23,064 nucleotides of DNA from Clostridiales bacterium (GTDB lineage: Bacteria; Bacillota; Clostridia; Lachnospirales; Lachnospiraceae), in NCBI GenBank assembly GCA_018369015.1, contig JAGZDD010000050.1, positions 1 through 23,064 of the forward strand, read 5' to 3'. The translations under genes and the position numbers were made by a program. Positions 6,750 through 13,779 of the stretch are shown piece by piece. Position 1 is the stretch's first letter; each line of letters starts with the position of its first letter. The notes under the pieces were generated by a model that did no database searches, was not told the DNA's origin, and saw nothing but the letters and a program-made list of their open reading frames with translations.

Positions 6750-9700
6750 CTATTTCTTTTCTTTTTTTATTATATAAAATACCGCCGCTGCTGCCAAAAC
6801 CGCCGCAGAAGCAGCCATAAGCAAAAACAAAATCACAGGGCTGACGTTATCGCCTGTTTGCGGGCCGCTGCCAGTTCCGTTTTGGCCCGGATTGATTGTT
6901 CCTTCCGGCTTTACTGACTCATCCAAGATAAAAGATTCCTGCGTTTCCCCTGGCTTCACAGAACTTTCGGGGTCCTGCGTTTCTCCCGGTTCGACAGGGT
7001 TTTGGGGTTCTTGTGTTTCCGGGGATGAGGGTTCCCCGGCAGCTTTCAGGACGGTATCTTCTTTGCTAATGATCTGTGTCAGGCCTGCATCCTTAAAGTA
7101 TGTATAACAGCGTTTACAATACCAATACAAAATATTTCCATCTTCGTTTGCCGTAGGTTCCCTGCGCTCGACCTTTACAATTTCATGGCCTAATGCAGGG
7201 TCTGCAATGCTGCTAAGAAGCTGCAGGCCTGCCTCATCCGAGAAATCCCGGGCGCATACACGGCAGTGCCAGTGTTCCAATTCTCCGGCTTCTGCGCAGG
7301 CCGGTGCTTTTGGTTCGCAATAAGACAAATTATGCTCCTTCAATTTTCCGTATTCCTGCCCGCATATCCTGCAAACCGCCCTTTTAACACAATCCGCTAC
7401 CCCTCCAATATGATTTGCGCAGATGACCGTTCCATTGTTATTAATAAAGCTGCCGGTAAGGATAATTTCCCCATAATTTTCAAAAACCGTTTTTTCTGTC
7501 ACTGTGAATGAAGTTTTTTCCGGTATTGTCAATTTCATATTCTCTGAAACCTTTACATCTCCGGGCATTTTAAAATCGCCTTTAACTTCGCCGGAATCAT
7601 TCGTGAACAGAACGCTGTCTTCCGCCGATATAACACCTCCTAAACCGCTTCCGCCAATACTTTCAACCCATGAGCCGCTAATATTCAAAACACCGTCCAG
7701 GGAATAAACCGTGTTCCCTAAGCTGCCTGTCTGTGCCTTGACAACCGAATTTTCTATTTTGATACCATTGCCGCTATATATGGCAATGGCATTGCCTGCG
7801 ATTACCTCGGCCCTGCTTCCATTGACGATCTCTATAGTTCCGTTCCCCGCCCAAATTGACGGAACGCCGGATTCGGCAAACGTTAAATCCGAGTGTTCAA
7901 TTCTAACATTTTTCTGAGCAAATATGTGGTTGGCCGCTGTTTCATTACGAAACTCCAGGCTGCTGTTTTGGATCAATATATCCCCGCCTGCGCCAAGGCT
8001 GCTGTTTGACTGTAGGTTTTCCACAATCACCTTGCTGTCGGCAATAGTCAGCCGGTCGCCCGTATATTGATCAGTATCTAAAACCCTGCAATTTGAGGCA
8101 TATATTTCAGAATTATTTTTAACCTCAAGTGTTTTTGCCTTAATCCCCATATCGCCCTGGCCATACAGATTTATCCTGCAATTATCTATGGCACACTCTG
8201 ACGCAAATACGCCGCCGATATTACTATAAAGGTTAAGCGTTCCGGTTCCGGTTATTATAAGATTCCCTCTTACGTCGATGGCATCCGAGCATTTTCCGCT
8301 TTCTGGGTCTTTTCCCAGCGTATTATCGCCGTTTACTATAATAGTAAGCGGGGTTTTTAATGTAGAATAGATCATATCGTTTTGTAAATATCCGCCCATA
8401 TCATACGATTTTGTCATTACAGCATTATCTAAATATAAAATACCCTTATCTGCATCATACCTGGCAAAACCGCTGCCGCATGTCACGGTATAGTTTGGGG
8501 CCGTAAGAATATTCTCCCCATTGACAGCGAATATAGCCCCTTCTCCGGACACTTCGACTACACTATAGCGCGGGATGTCCAGTTGAAAAACAAAGCTTCC
8601 GTCCGGCTGCCGTGAAGGCTCTGGAATCCCCGCATTACTGACAGTGACTTCCGGCGCTTCGGCAAAAGAATATTTGGAGCTGGGCGAAACAGTCAGCGTT
8701 AAGCTGACTCTGTTCCCATCGGCTTTAACATCGCTGGCCACTGCCCTAGCATATTTTAAGTTATCAGTATTCAAAGTAAAAGGGCTTCTTTCTTCAACCT
8801 CCACAGTTCTTGGCCGGGAAGCAAACACCTGGCCATGAGCCTTAACGCGCACCCAATATTCACCGGCTTCAAGCCCTGTGATTTCATTTCCTGAAACAGG
8901 CATCCATGTCGTATAGGCATCCGCATTGCCTATATTCTCGTCATTATTATTACGACAATACTCCAGTTGTTTGCCCGAAGAATTTTCGACAATAATCTTT
9001 CCATCGGCTTGTCCGGGCGTACATTCTTCTGCTTTAAGTGAAAATCCACTATTGTCTTCCCAGGATACGTCAAATGCCACCAATAGTTTTTCCCAAATAT
9101 CATAGACGCTAAAGATTGTAATTCCGTTTTGTATTCCCGTCACAGTAAAGGCCCCATCTTTAATACTGCTGGCTGAAATTATTGTTTTTTGGGGCGGATA
9201 GGGGCCGTCGCACTTCATGTTAGCTTCCACGCCATGTAATTTCGCCGTGCTGTACCCGATTGCTTCAAATTGGATATCCACGCCAATCTTCACGGCAGTA
9301 TATTCAGAAGCAAAGGACTTAGCATTAGACTGTTTACGCACATAATATGTTCCCTCGCTAAGATTCTCGGCTTTACCCATATTCATTTTCTTCCATTCCC
9401 AGTTGTCAACGTCAATACCCGCTGTAGCGGAATCTGCCAAACAGTACTCTGTAAACATACTATCCATACAAATAATTTCGCCATCCGCTTGCCCGGGAGT
9501 ATTGTGTGTTTTCTGAATCCTTGTCAACTCGGTTCCCCGCCCAAAGTAAGTGTCCAGTAATGGCTCCTCCGATCCATTGGAGACATATACACAAAGCTTC
9601 TGGTTCGCATCTAGCCTTACATATGCAACGCCATCCTTAATGTCTGTGAAGGCCTTCTTGTTTCCTCCATTAATCGTATATACCATTCCTTTTGTTATAC

Positions 9701-10358
9701 CAGAAAGCTCCACGGTATGGTATCCTGCTGGTGTTGCTTTGACTCCGCTTGCCGCCAGGGCTTTATTTTCCCCGACTGGAGCTTGTTTTTCCCCAACCGT
9801 CACAGATACATACGCGGAAGCGAGAGTTTGCCCGTTTGCCCTGGCGCGTACATAATATGTTCCAGCCGCAAGTCCTGTGATTTCTGTTCCGTCAACAGAT
9901 TTCCAGCTCCATGTGTCCATATCTCCTGTCTGTCCAGCAAGGCAGTACTCCATCGTGCCGTCCACTCCCGTGATTTTTCCATCGGACTGGCCTGCAGTGC
10001 TGTCTATTGTCTGAATATCCCCCGGAGAACCTGCCATAGACAACATAGCTTCTAGTTTAGTTTCTTTTGTATTAGAATCTGACACCAAAATATGGTCGCC
10101 TTCCGCCAGGCCGCCCACAGTATAAGTTCCCTTCTCTGTCAAAGTCATCGCAGCTTCACCGCCATTAACGCTGCACTTCATACTGCCAGTTATACCGAAT
10201 AGTTCGATTGTGGCATAGCCCGCCGCAGTCAATGTCACTGCCGCTTCGCCACTGCCTTCCATCGCTTCCCCGTTGCCTTCGGCAAATGAGGCCGCTGGAG
10301 TCAGCAGCAAAATGCTGCAAAATAGCAGCAGATATATTAGCTTTTTTGTTTTGTTCAT
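6750..10358 (-). CDS. Large sortase-anchored modular surface protein, beta-helix/carbohydrate-binding-like
   Basis: A 1202-residue exported protein. Residues 1-27 are a signal peptide (KTKK, hydrophobic core, cleavage near ASFA). Three tandem modules follow at about 44-190, 208-358 and 365-522; each pairs an 'aGY-T-eL-GI' beta segment with a 'TPGQaDGkI ... YC ... W ... GtYYVR ... AS' segment. Residues 625-930 form short repeating beta-strand phrases (SDAIDVRGNLIITGTGTL, AIDNCRINLYG, DILIQNSSLEF), consistent with a right-handed beta-helix of the Cthe_2159-type carbohydrate-binding class. Residues 987-1105 hold repeated CxxC pairs (CRICG, CRVCA, CKRCY), possible metal-binding modules. A Pro/Glu-rich spacer (1107-1165) precedes GPQTGD (1165-1170), a membrane helix (1173-1196) and KKEKK: a cell-wall sorting signal with Gly in place of the usual Leu. 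AAGGAG lies 6 bases before the ATG. Probably an adhesin or glycan-binding protein; no catalytic motif seen. Confidence 0.85.
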   Translation of the reverse strand: MNKTKKLIYLLLFCSILLLTPAASFAEGNGEAMEGSGEAAVTLTAAGYATIELFGITGSMKCSVNGGEAAMTLTEKGTYTVGGLAEGDHILVSDSNTKETKLEAMLSMAGSPGDIQTIDSTAGQSDGKITGVDGTMEYCLAGQTGDMDTWSWKSVDGTEITGLAAGTYYVRARANGQTLASAYVSVTVGEKQAPVGENKALAASGVKATPAGYHTVELSGITKGMVYTINGGNKKAFTDIKDGVAYVRLDANQKLCVYVSNGSEEPLLDTYFGRGTELTRIQKTHNTPGQADGEIICMDSMFTEYCLADSATAGIDVDNWEWKKMNMGKAENLSEGTYYVRKQSNAKSFASEYTAVKIGVDIQFEAIGYSTAKLHGVEANMKCDGPYPPQKTIISASSIKDGAFTVTGIQNGITIFSVYDIWEKLLVAFDVSWEDNSGFSLKAEECTPGQADGKIIVENSSGKQLEYCRNNNDENIGNADAYTTWMPVSGNEITGLEAGEYWVRVKAHGQVFASRPRTVEVEERSPFTLNTDNLKYARAVASDVKADGNRVSLTLTVSPSSKYSFAEAPEVTVSNAGIPEPSRQPDGSFVFQLDIPRYSVVEVSGEGAIFAVNGENILTAPNYTVTCGSGFARYDADKGILYLDNAVMTKSYDMGGYLQNDMIYSTLKTPLTIIVNGDNTLGKDPESGKCSDAIDVRGNLIITGTGTLNLYSNIGGVFASECAIDNCRINLYGQGDMGIKAKTLEVKNNSEIYASNCRVLDTDQYTGDRLTIADSKVIVENLQSNSSLGAGGDILIQNSSLEFRNETAANHIFAQKNVRIEHSDLTFAESGVPSIWAGNGTIEIVNGSRAEVIAGNAIAIYSGNGIKIENSVVKAQTGSLGNTVYSLDGVLNISGSWVESIGGSGLGGVISAEDSVLFTNDSGEVKGDFKMPGDVKVSENMKLTIPEKTSFTVTEKTVFENYGEIILTGSFINNNGTVICANHIGGVADCVKRAVCRICGQEYGKLKEHNLSYCEPKAPACAEAGELEHWHCRVCARDFSDEAGLQLLSSIADPALGHEIVKVERREPTANEDGNILYWYCKRCYTYFKDAGLTQIISKEDTVLKAAGEPSSPETQEPQNPVEPGETQDPESSVKPGETQESFILDESVKPEGTINPGQNGTGSGPQTGDNVSPVILFLLMAASAAVLAAAAVFYIIKKEKK

Positions 10359-10395
10359 ATTCGTCTCCTTACCGATTTATTATGAAAGCTCCAAA

Positions 10396-10445
10396 CGACG
10401 TCTATGAGACAGAGCGTGCTTGTACGCAATGTCTCATAGACATCG
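10396..10445 (-). other. Long hairpin in the 5' leader of the surface-protein gene
   Basis: Positions 10396-10411 pair with 10430-10445 in a 16-bp stem whose only irregular pair (10399 with 10442) is C-A on the plus strand but a G-U wobble in minus-strand RNA. A second small stem, GCGT with ACGC, sits inside the loop. It begins 25 bases upstream of the surface gene's AAGGAG. The wobble favours a role in the minus-strand transcript, such as mRNA stability, translation control or attenuation. Confidence 0.55.
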
Positions 10446-10455
10446 GACGGACAAT

Positions 10456-10680
10456 GTGGTATAAGTACAGGGTGCTGCGTGCCAATGTCGCTAAGCGCCA
10501 GTGTTTCTAAGCGCCGATGCGCTTAGCAACGACCGGAACGGAGTGTAGACCACGCGTTTAGTGCCGACCGAAGTGGAACGTAGACATACCACCGGCAGAT
10601 GGCGGAGTGCGTAAGCACGGAGCCATCTGGCTTTTATTTTTATCCGTGGTGGAGCCATGCGCAGCGCGGCATGTACGTTT
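10456..10680. other. Structured non-coding region with hairpins and imperfect direct repeats
   Basis: GTGGTAT (10456-10462) and ATACCAC (10586-10592) could close a 137-base domain. Inside is a perfect hairpin CTAAGCGC (10507-10514) with GCGCTTAG (10519-10526), with an extra CTAAGCGCC half at 10491-10499. An imperfect direct repeat of about 25 bases built on GACCG...GGA...GTAGAC lies at 10529-10553 and 10563-10587. A further hairpin at 10596-10629 has a CAGATGGC/GCCATCTG stem, a symmetric GGA/GGA internal loop and a GTGC/GCAC stem with a GTAA (GNRA-type) tetraloop, followed by CTTTTATTTTTAT. I see no credible gene. The region may be the leader of the surface gene (minus) or a small RNA ending in that T-rich tract (plus). 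Confidence 0.4.
10596..10642 (+). terminator. Possible plus-strand terminator with GNRA-like tetraloop
   Basis: The CAGATGGC/GCCATCTG stem (10596-10603 with 10622-10629) is followed on the plus strand by a T-rich stretch from 10632 (TTTTATTTTTAT). No plus-strand gene precedes it, so it would end either an unrecognised plus-strand RNA or antisense transcription through the surface-gene leader. Confidence 0.35.
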
Positions 10681-10685
10681 ATTGT

Positions 10686-10691
10686 ATTATA
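10686..10691 (-). promoter_or_regulatory. Candidate -10 box for the surface-protein gene
   Basis: A perfect TATAAT on the minus strand lies downstream of the minus-strand terminator at 10720-10766, positioned to start a leader of about 320 bases for the surface gene. No good -35 hexamer is found at 17-18 bases (TATGAA only), so it is weak or activator-dependent. Confidence 0.35.
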
Positions 10692-10714
10692 TTCTTTCCA
10701 CGGCTTTTTTCATA

Positions 10715-10766
10715 CAAACAAAAAGGTGCATCACGCCCATAAAAATATGGGCATAATACACCTTTT
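10715..10766 (-). terminator. Hairpin terminator upstream of the surface-protein gene
   Basis: AAAAGGTG...GCCCATA (10720-10742) pairs with TATGGGC...CACCTTTT (10745-10766) around an AAA-type loop, with small internal bulges. On the minus strand the stem runs into TTTTTGTTTG, a reasonable terminator tail. It would end transcripts starting at the promoters at 10896-11030. Confidence 0.55.
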
Positions 10767-10830
10767 AATAGTTTTAGTATTTGATTTTTTACACCAGAAA
10801 AAAACAGCGTTACGCTATTATGTGCGTACG

Positions 10831-10892
10831 TGTATGTATGTATGTATGTATGTATGTATGTATGTATGTATGTATGTATGTATGTATGTATG
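10831..10892. repeat. Tetranucleotide microsatellite (TGTA)15
   Basis: Fifteen perfect TGTA units (TACA on the minus strand) run from 10831 to 10890 without interruption. Because the unit is four bases, both strands stay open in every frame (CMYV or YIHT peptides), which creates spurious ORFs here. It lies directly downstream of a promoter-like sequence at 10896-10924 on the minus strand, so transcription would begin at its edge. Tracts of this length usually vary between isolates by slipped-strand mispairing. Confidence 0.95.
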
Positions 10893-10895
10893 GCG

Positions 10896-10924
10896 ATTTT
10901 AGGCTTTGCAGACACTTTAGTCAA
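10896..10924 (-). promoter_or_regulatory. Promoter-like sequence abutting the microsatellite
   Basis: On the minus strand TTGACT (10919-10924), a 17-base spacer and TAAAAT (10896-10901) match sigma-A boxes. The predicted start point falls at the first repeat units. No coding gene follows before the terminator at 10715-10766, so the product would be a short RNA or the start of a long surface-gene leader. Confidence 0.5.
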
Positions 10925-11001
10925 TCCCTTTTCTATAAAATTTCCCGCTGATTTATAATTATACATAACAGTTAAAACAATCGGACTGTAACAACAGTTA
11001 T

Positions 11002-11030
11002 ATTATACGAAAAAATCGGGTGAAATTCAA
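11002..11030 (-). promoter_or_regulatory. Strong promoter-like sequence upstream of the microsatellite region
   Basis: On the minus strand TTGAAT (11025-11030), a 17-base spacer and a perfect TATAAT (11002-11007). It lies 36 bases below an ATG at 10966 that opens a 95-codon frame through the repeat, but that frame has no ribosome-binding site. The rest of 11008-11181 holds nothing else I can support. Confidence 0.6.
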
Positions 11031-11181
11031 CAATAGTGTCAAAAAATACGGATGCTACGGTGAAGTTTAGTTACTGTTCAGATCAGCCGCAACCACTCTG
11101 CTGTTTTAGGCGTAAGCACATTATTTTAGGTGTCCGTAAACGCTTAAGGGAATATCATTTTGTGGCAGCGTTTTCTTTCGT

Positions 11182-11598
11182 CTACCGTTTATATCCATTA
11201 AACTCCTCACAAGGATTAGGATTTTCACGGAACAGCTTAATTTTACCATTTTCCATGCGAAACTCATTCACATAGAAATGTTCCACTGGACAGGACTTTC
11301 CGTCCTTAACCATGGCGCCCTTACCATGGGATTTTACGATGAAAATATCCGGATCTTCTGTTTCAAAAATCATATTGTCATAAAAGCCCCACTCCGGGAA
11401 GGAAACCGCCGTAGAATCCAGCCATTCCTGTACCGGCGTCACACGGTACTCAAATCCATTACTTCCCGGCATAGCAATTTCCTGGGTCGCGCCTTCTGCA
11501 AACAACGGCGCTCTTAAAATTCCCCGCTGCGGCCCGCGGCATTCAAGAAATCTTTCGATTGTTTCACGGTTTTGTTTTCTTAACTGGTCGTTTGTCAT
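11182..11598 (-). CDS. PhzA/PhzB-family (SnoaL/NTF2-like fold) protein
   Basis: A 138-residue single-domain protein matching the PhzA/PhzB pattern over its length: the N-terminal RKQNRETIERFLECRG helix, FPEWGFYDNMIFETEDPDIF in the middle (PhzA/B share FPDWEWYNVRIFETDDPN-like text), FRMENGKIKLFREN and the closing NPCEEF. In pseudomonads PhzA/B assist ring condensation in phenazine synthesis. No other phenazine gene is visible here, so the family name should not be read as phenazine production; related NTF2-fold proteins act as small isomerases, dehydratases or binding proteins. The ATG follows GGAGG at 10 bases. Upstream lies the 120-bp tandem repeat array, so its transcript would begin in or pass through those hairpins. 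It is downstream of the sugar operon in the same direction but separated by about 350 bases. Confidence 0.75.
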   Translation of the reverse strand: MTNDQLRKQNRETIERFLECRGPQRGILRAPLFAEGATQEIAMPGSNGFEYRVTPVQEWLDSTAVSFPEWGFYDNMIFETEDPDIFIVKSHGKGAMVKDGKSCPVEHFYVNEFRMENGKIKLFRENPNPCEEFNGYKR

Positions 11599-11637
11599 TG
11601 TAAATATTCCTCCAATATATACTTTTAACTTCAGCCC

Positions 11638-11909
11638 GGTACAATATCCACTTACATGGACATCGTACTATGGCCGCAAGCGGCCATAGTATGGCTCTGC
11701 CAAAATGCCTACTTTCTCGCAGTAGAGGGATCGCTTCGCTCTCCGCACGAAAGACGCGGTACAATGTCCACTTACATGGACATTGTACTATGGCCGCAAA
11801 CGGCCATAGTATGGCTCTGCCAAAATGCCTACTTTCTCGCAGTAGAGAGATCGCTTCGCTCTCCGCGCGAAAGACGCGGTACAATGTCCACTTACATGGA
11901 CATTGTACC
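11638..11909. repeat. Tandem 120-bp hairpin-rich repeat, 2.3 copies
   Basis: Two full units (11638-11757, 11758-11877) and a terminal partial copy (11878-11909) repeat with an exact 120-bp period. The full units differ at only five bases, all transitions. Each unit holds an inverted repeat of 11-13 bp around CTTACA (unit 2: 11759-11770 with 11777-11788; last copy: 11878-11890 with 11897-11909), an 11-bp hairpin around CAAA or CAAG (unit 2: 11786-11796 with 11801-11811), and two shorter stems near the unit end. In unit 1 both changes in the first stem remain G-U wobbles in minus-strand RNA. The period is divisible by three, so open frames run through on both strands, but none has a convincing ribosome-binding site. 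The array begins 40 bases upstream of the PhzA/PhzB-like gene. Confidence 0.95.
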
Positions 11910-11911
11910 AT

Positions 11912-11940
11912 AAAATCCCTAAAAATTCACCTGCTTAGAA
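11912..11940 (-). promoter_or_regulatory. Possible extended -10 promoter at the repeat array edge
   Basis: On the minus strand the last palindrome copy begins TATGGTACAAT, giving TGG + TACAAT, an extended -10. A weak -35 (GTGAAT) sits 17 bases upstream. If active, transcription would start inside the palindrome and run through the array into the PhzA/PhzB-like gene. Coordinates are approximate and the box itself overlaps the palindrome end (about 11904-11909). Confidence 0.3.
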
Positions 11941-11945
11941 ATGTG

Positions 11946-12196
11946 CTATGTGCTGTTTTCCCAGTAATCGTTGCTGTTCACAGGTACCCTGCGAACAATA
12001 TAATCCCCCCTGCTCTTTGCGTATATTCTCATCTGGCACAGGCAGGCCAGCCCTTCTAATACTGTTTCTAAAGCTTTGTCCTGGCCTGCCGCCCCCTCAT
12101 GCTCACTGTCAGACAAACGGACATTTCCAACCAGATAAGCGGCGTCTGCGCGCCACACACCAGTGCCATAACAAGCTCATAGTGAAATGTTCCCAT
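11946..12196 (-). pseudogene. Small frameshifted gene translationally coupled to yjbQ
   Basis: An ATG at 12196 overlaps the yjbQ stop as TAATG and follows GGAGG at 6 bases, a clear coupled start. That frame (MGTFHYELVMALVCGAQ...) stops after 42 codons near 12068, but a neighbouring frame stays open from about 12174 to 11946 with protein-like text (WRADAAYLVGNVRLSD..., then KALETVLEGLACLCQMRIYAK). The frames would join at the run GGTGTGTGG around 12157-12165 if two bases (one TG) were removed, giving a product of about 82 residues. I do not recognise the family. It may be a recent pseudogene, a sequencing slip in the TG run, or, less likely, a real frameshift site. Confidence 0.5.
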
Positions 12197-12597
12197 TACG
12201 CGCCTCCGATCCGTACATATACCTGCCTGCTTCTCGGGCCGTCGAACTCAAAAAAATAAATGCCCTGGGAGCTGCCAAGTACAAGCTTTCCAGCTTCAAT
12301 AATACAGGTTATAGAAACGCCGACTACCGCCGATTTAATATGCCCTGCCGCATCGCTGGGCGTGTCAAACTGATGTTTAAAATCTACCCTCGTCGGTATA
12401 AGCCTGCAAATTTCATCTTCAATATCCTCAAATCCCAGAGGATCCATTTTAGATATAACCGTCAGCCCTGCGGTCGAATGAGGAACCCATAGTACGGCAA
12501 TTCCGCAGCTTACCTTACTCTGTGTCACACAGGCCTGCACTTGGTCTGTAATTTCAAACAATCCGCTTCGGTCAGTTTTTAAATCAATTCTCTCCAT
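12196..12597 (-). CDS. yjbQ: YjbQ/UPF0047 family protein
   Basis: A 133-residue single-domain protein with the family signature: WVPHSTAGLTV (38-48 region), a MDP-led acidic helix, the H...DTPSDAAGHIKSAVVG segment, GKLVLGSSQGIYFFEFDGPR near the end and a final RxVYVRI strand. The family forms trimers with a conserved His-rich pocket; some members show weak thiamine-phosphate synthase activity, but the true role is unsettled. I prefer the ATG at 12597 over the adjacent TTG at 12600; GAGGGGG precedes it. It lies 90 bases after the SIS gene, with a 7-bp hairpin (12617-12634) in between, and its stop overlaps the next start. Its place at the end of a sugar operon suggests a link to that pathway or only co-expression. 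Confidence 0.9.
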   Translation of the reverse strand: MERIDLKTDRSGLFEITDQVQACVTQSKVSCGIAVLWVPHSTAGLTVISKMDPLGFEDIEDEICRLIPTRVDFKHQFDTPSDAAGHIKSAVVGVSITCIIEAGKLVLGSSQGIYFFEFDGPRSRQVYVRIGGA

Positions 12598-12687
12598 CAA
12601 ATCCCCCTCTATTCAGCAAATAGGCAGCTATTTGGCCATGTATCTTTGATTCACGCAGTTAACGCTGCTCATTGCCGCTACCTCATA

Positions 12688-13779
12688 CTATAATATCAAT
12701 CTGCTATCTTTGACTCCCGGGCACCTCCCGTTTTCCCATACGCCTTTAAAGCCCCGGAAATACGGTTCTGTTTCACCATTTTGACACTCGCTAAAAGCGC
12801 AAAGCTGCGCGGCAGCCCTGGCAGTATCTATGCAAAACAACAGCGGCAGCCACATTTCATCCACCTCTGGCTCCTCGATATAAAATGTAAAACGCCCAAG
12901 ACTTTCCAATATTTTCTTTACCTCTTCCTCCCGGGAATGGCAATAAAGCCCTGGCCCCCCAAGGACAATCACCGGTATATCCGCTGGAAATTTTTCAAAA
13001 TATTCAACGTGACAAAACTCCTCCATATCTACGGCCTTCGCAAAAATCCCAGCCGCCTCCGACAATTTAGCAGCGGCAAATAAAGCTGCTCCCATGGAAG
13101 GGCCTGCTGCCAGGATTTCAATACCTTTAATTTCCTTCCAATGTTCCAAAAGCCTTGTTATATTCCATAATGGTTCCTGCTGCCCCTGCTCAATACGGTC
13201 AGCCATACTATAAAGTTCCCGGCGCAGCTTTCCGGCCTCATCCATAGAAATAATACCCTTCACCTCACCGATACGAATTGATAAAAGGTAAAGTGCCAGA
13301 AGGGGAATCACCATTCCCCGCACACCAGGCACCGGCTGATTCGTCCACTGGGGAATTTCCAGATAAAACGTCTTGTCCACGGCCTCAGACAGCCTGCTTT
13401 CTCTCTTGCATGTCAATGCGGCGGTTTTACAGCCTAGCCGGCCCATCCGTATCAAAGCCTCTACAGTCCTTGAGGTTTCTCCAGAATTACTCAGCCCAAT
13501 CACGAGGTTATTTTTCGCCGGGCTTTTTGGAAATGTATAAAATGACTGGGCCAATGCTGTTGGTGTAAATACATGGCAGCCAGTCAGCCGTAAAAATGCC
13601 ATTGACGCACACAGCGCCGCCATATGGGAATCTCCACATCCGGTTATATAAATATTCTGTATATCGTATATTTCTTCAACCGATAAAAATTGCCGGATAC
13701 GGCTCTCCATATCCCAAAAGCATCCTCTGATCTGTTCCGGAACTCTGGAAATCTCATCCATCAGCAAGTTTTCAGCCAT
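12688..13779 (-). CDS. Double-SIS-domain phosphosugar isomerase/deglycase
   Basis: A 363-residue cytoplasmic protein with two SIS domains, the layout of the isomerase half of GlmS, AgaS and FrlB. The first shows YITGCGDSHMAA (44-55) and GLSNSGETSRT (95-105), the phosphate-binding Ser/Thr loop; the second begins at AAGPSMGAALFAA and holds MEEFCHVEYF, matching the E-F-x-H site seen in this family. Such enzymes isomerise or deaminate amino-sugar phosphates or split fructosamine 6-phosphates. The true start is the ATG at 13779, after AAAGGAGGG; an upstream GTG frame adds eight residues with no site. Its start overlaps the kinase gene's end by 19 bases, so the two are co-translated, which suggests it acts on the kinase product. 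The exact substrate is unknown. Confidence 0.88.
   Translation of the reverse strand: MAENLLMDEISRVPEQIRGCFWDMESRIRQFLSVEEIYDIQNIYITGCGDSHMAALCASMAFLRLTGCHVFTPTALAQSFYTFPKSPAKNNLVIGLSNSGETSRTVEALIRMGRLGCKTAALTCKRESRLSEAVDKTFYLEIPQWTNQPVPGVRGMVIPLLALYLLSIRIGEVKGIISMDEAGKLRRELYSMADRIEQGQQEPLWNITRLLEHWKEIKGIEILAAGPSMGAALFAAAKLSEAAGIFAKAVDMEEFCHVEYFEKFPADIPVIVLGGPGLYCHSREEEVKKILESLGRFTFYIEEPEVDEMWLPLLFCIDTARAAAQLCAFSECQNGETEPYFRGFKGVWENGRCPGVKDSRLIL

Noticed and set aside
10657..10966. ORFs on both strands running through the TGTA repeat (YVCM and YIHT repeats)
   Set aside because: Open frames are a by-product of the four-base repeat; no ribosome-binding sites and no protein-like flanks.
11638..11909. 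Integron attC array or CRISPR
   Set aside because: No GTTRRRY/RYYYAAC core sites or cassette genes; repeats are directly adjacent without unique spacers.
11564..12059. ORFs of 85-129 codons in the 120-bp tandem array
   Set aside because: The period is divisible by three, so frames stay open on both strands; no convincing start sites. I cannot fully exclude a translated repeat peptide.
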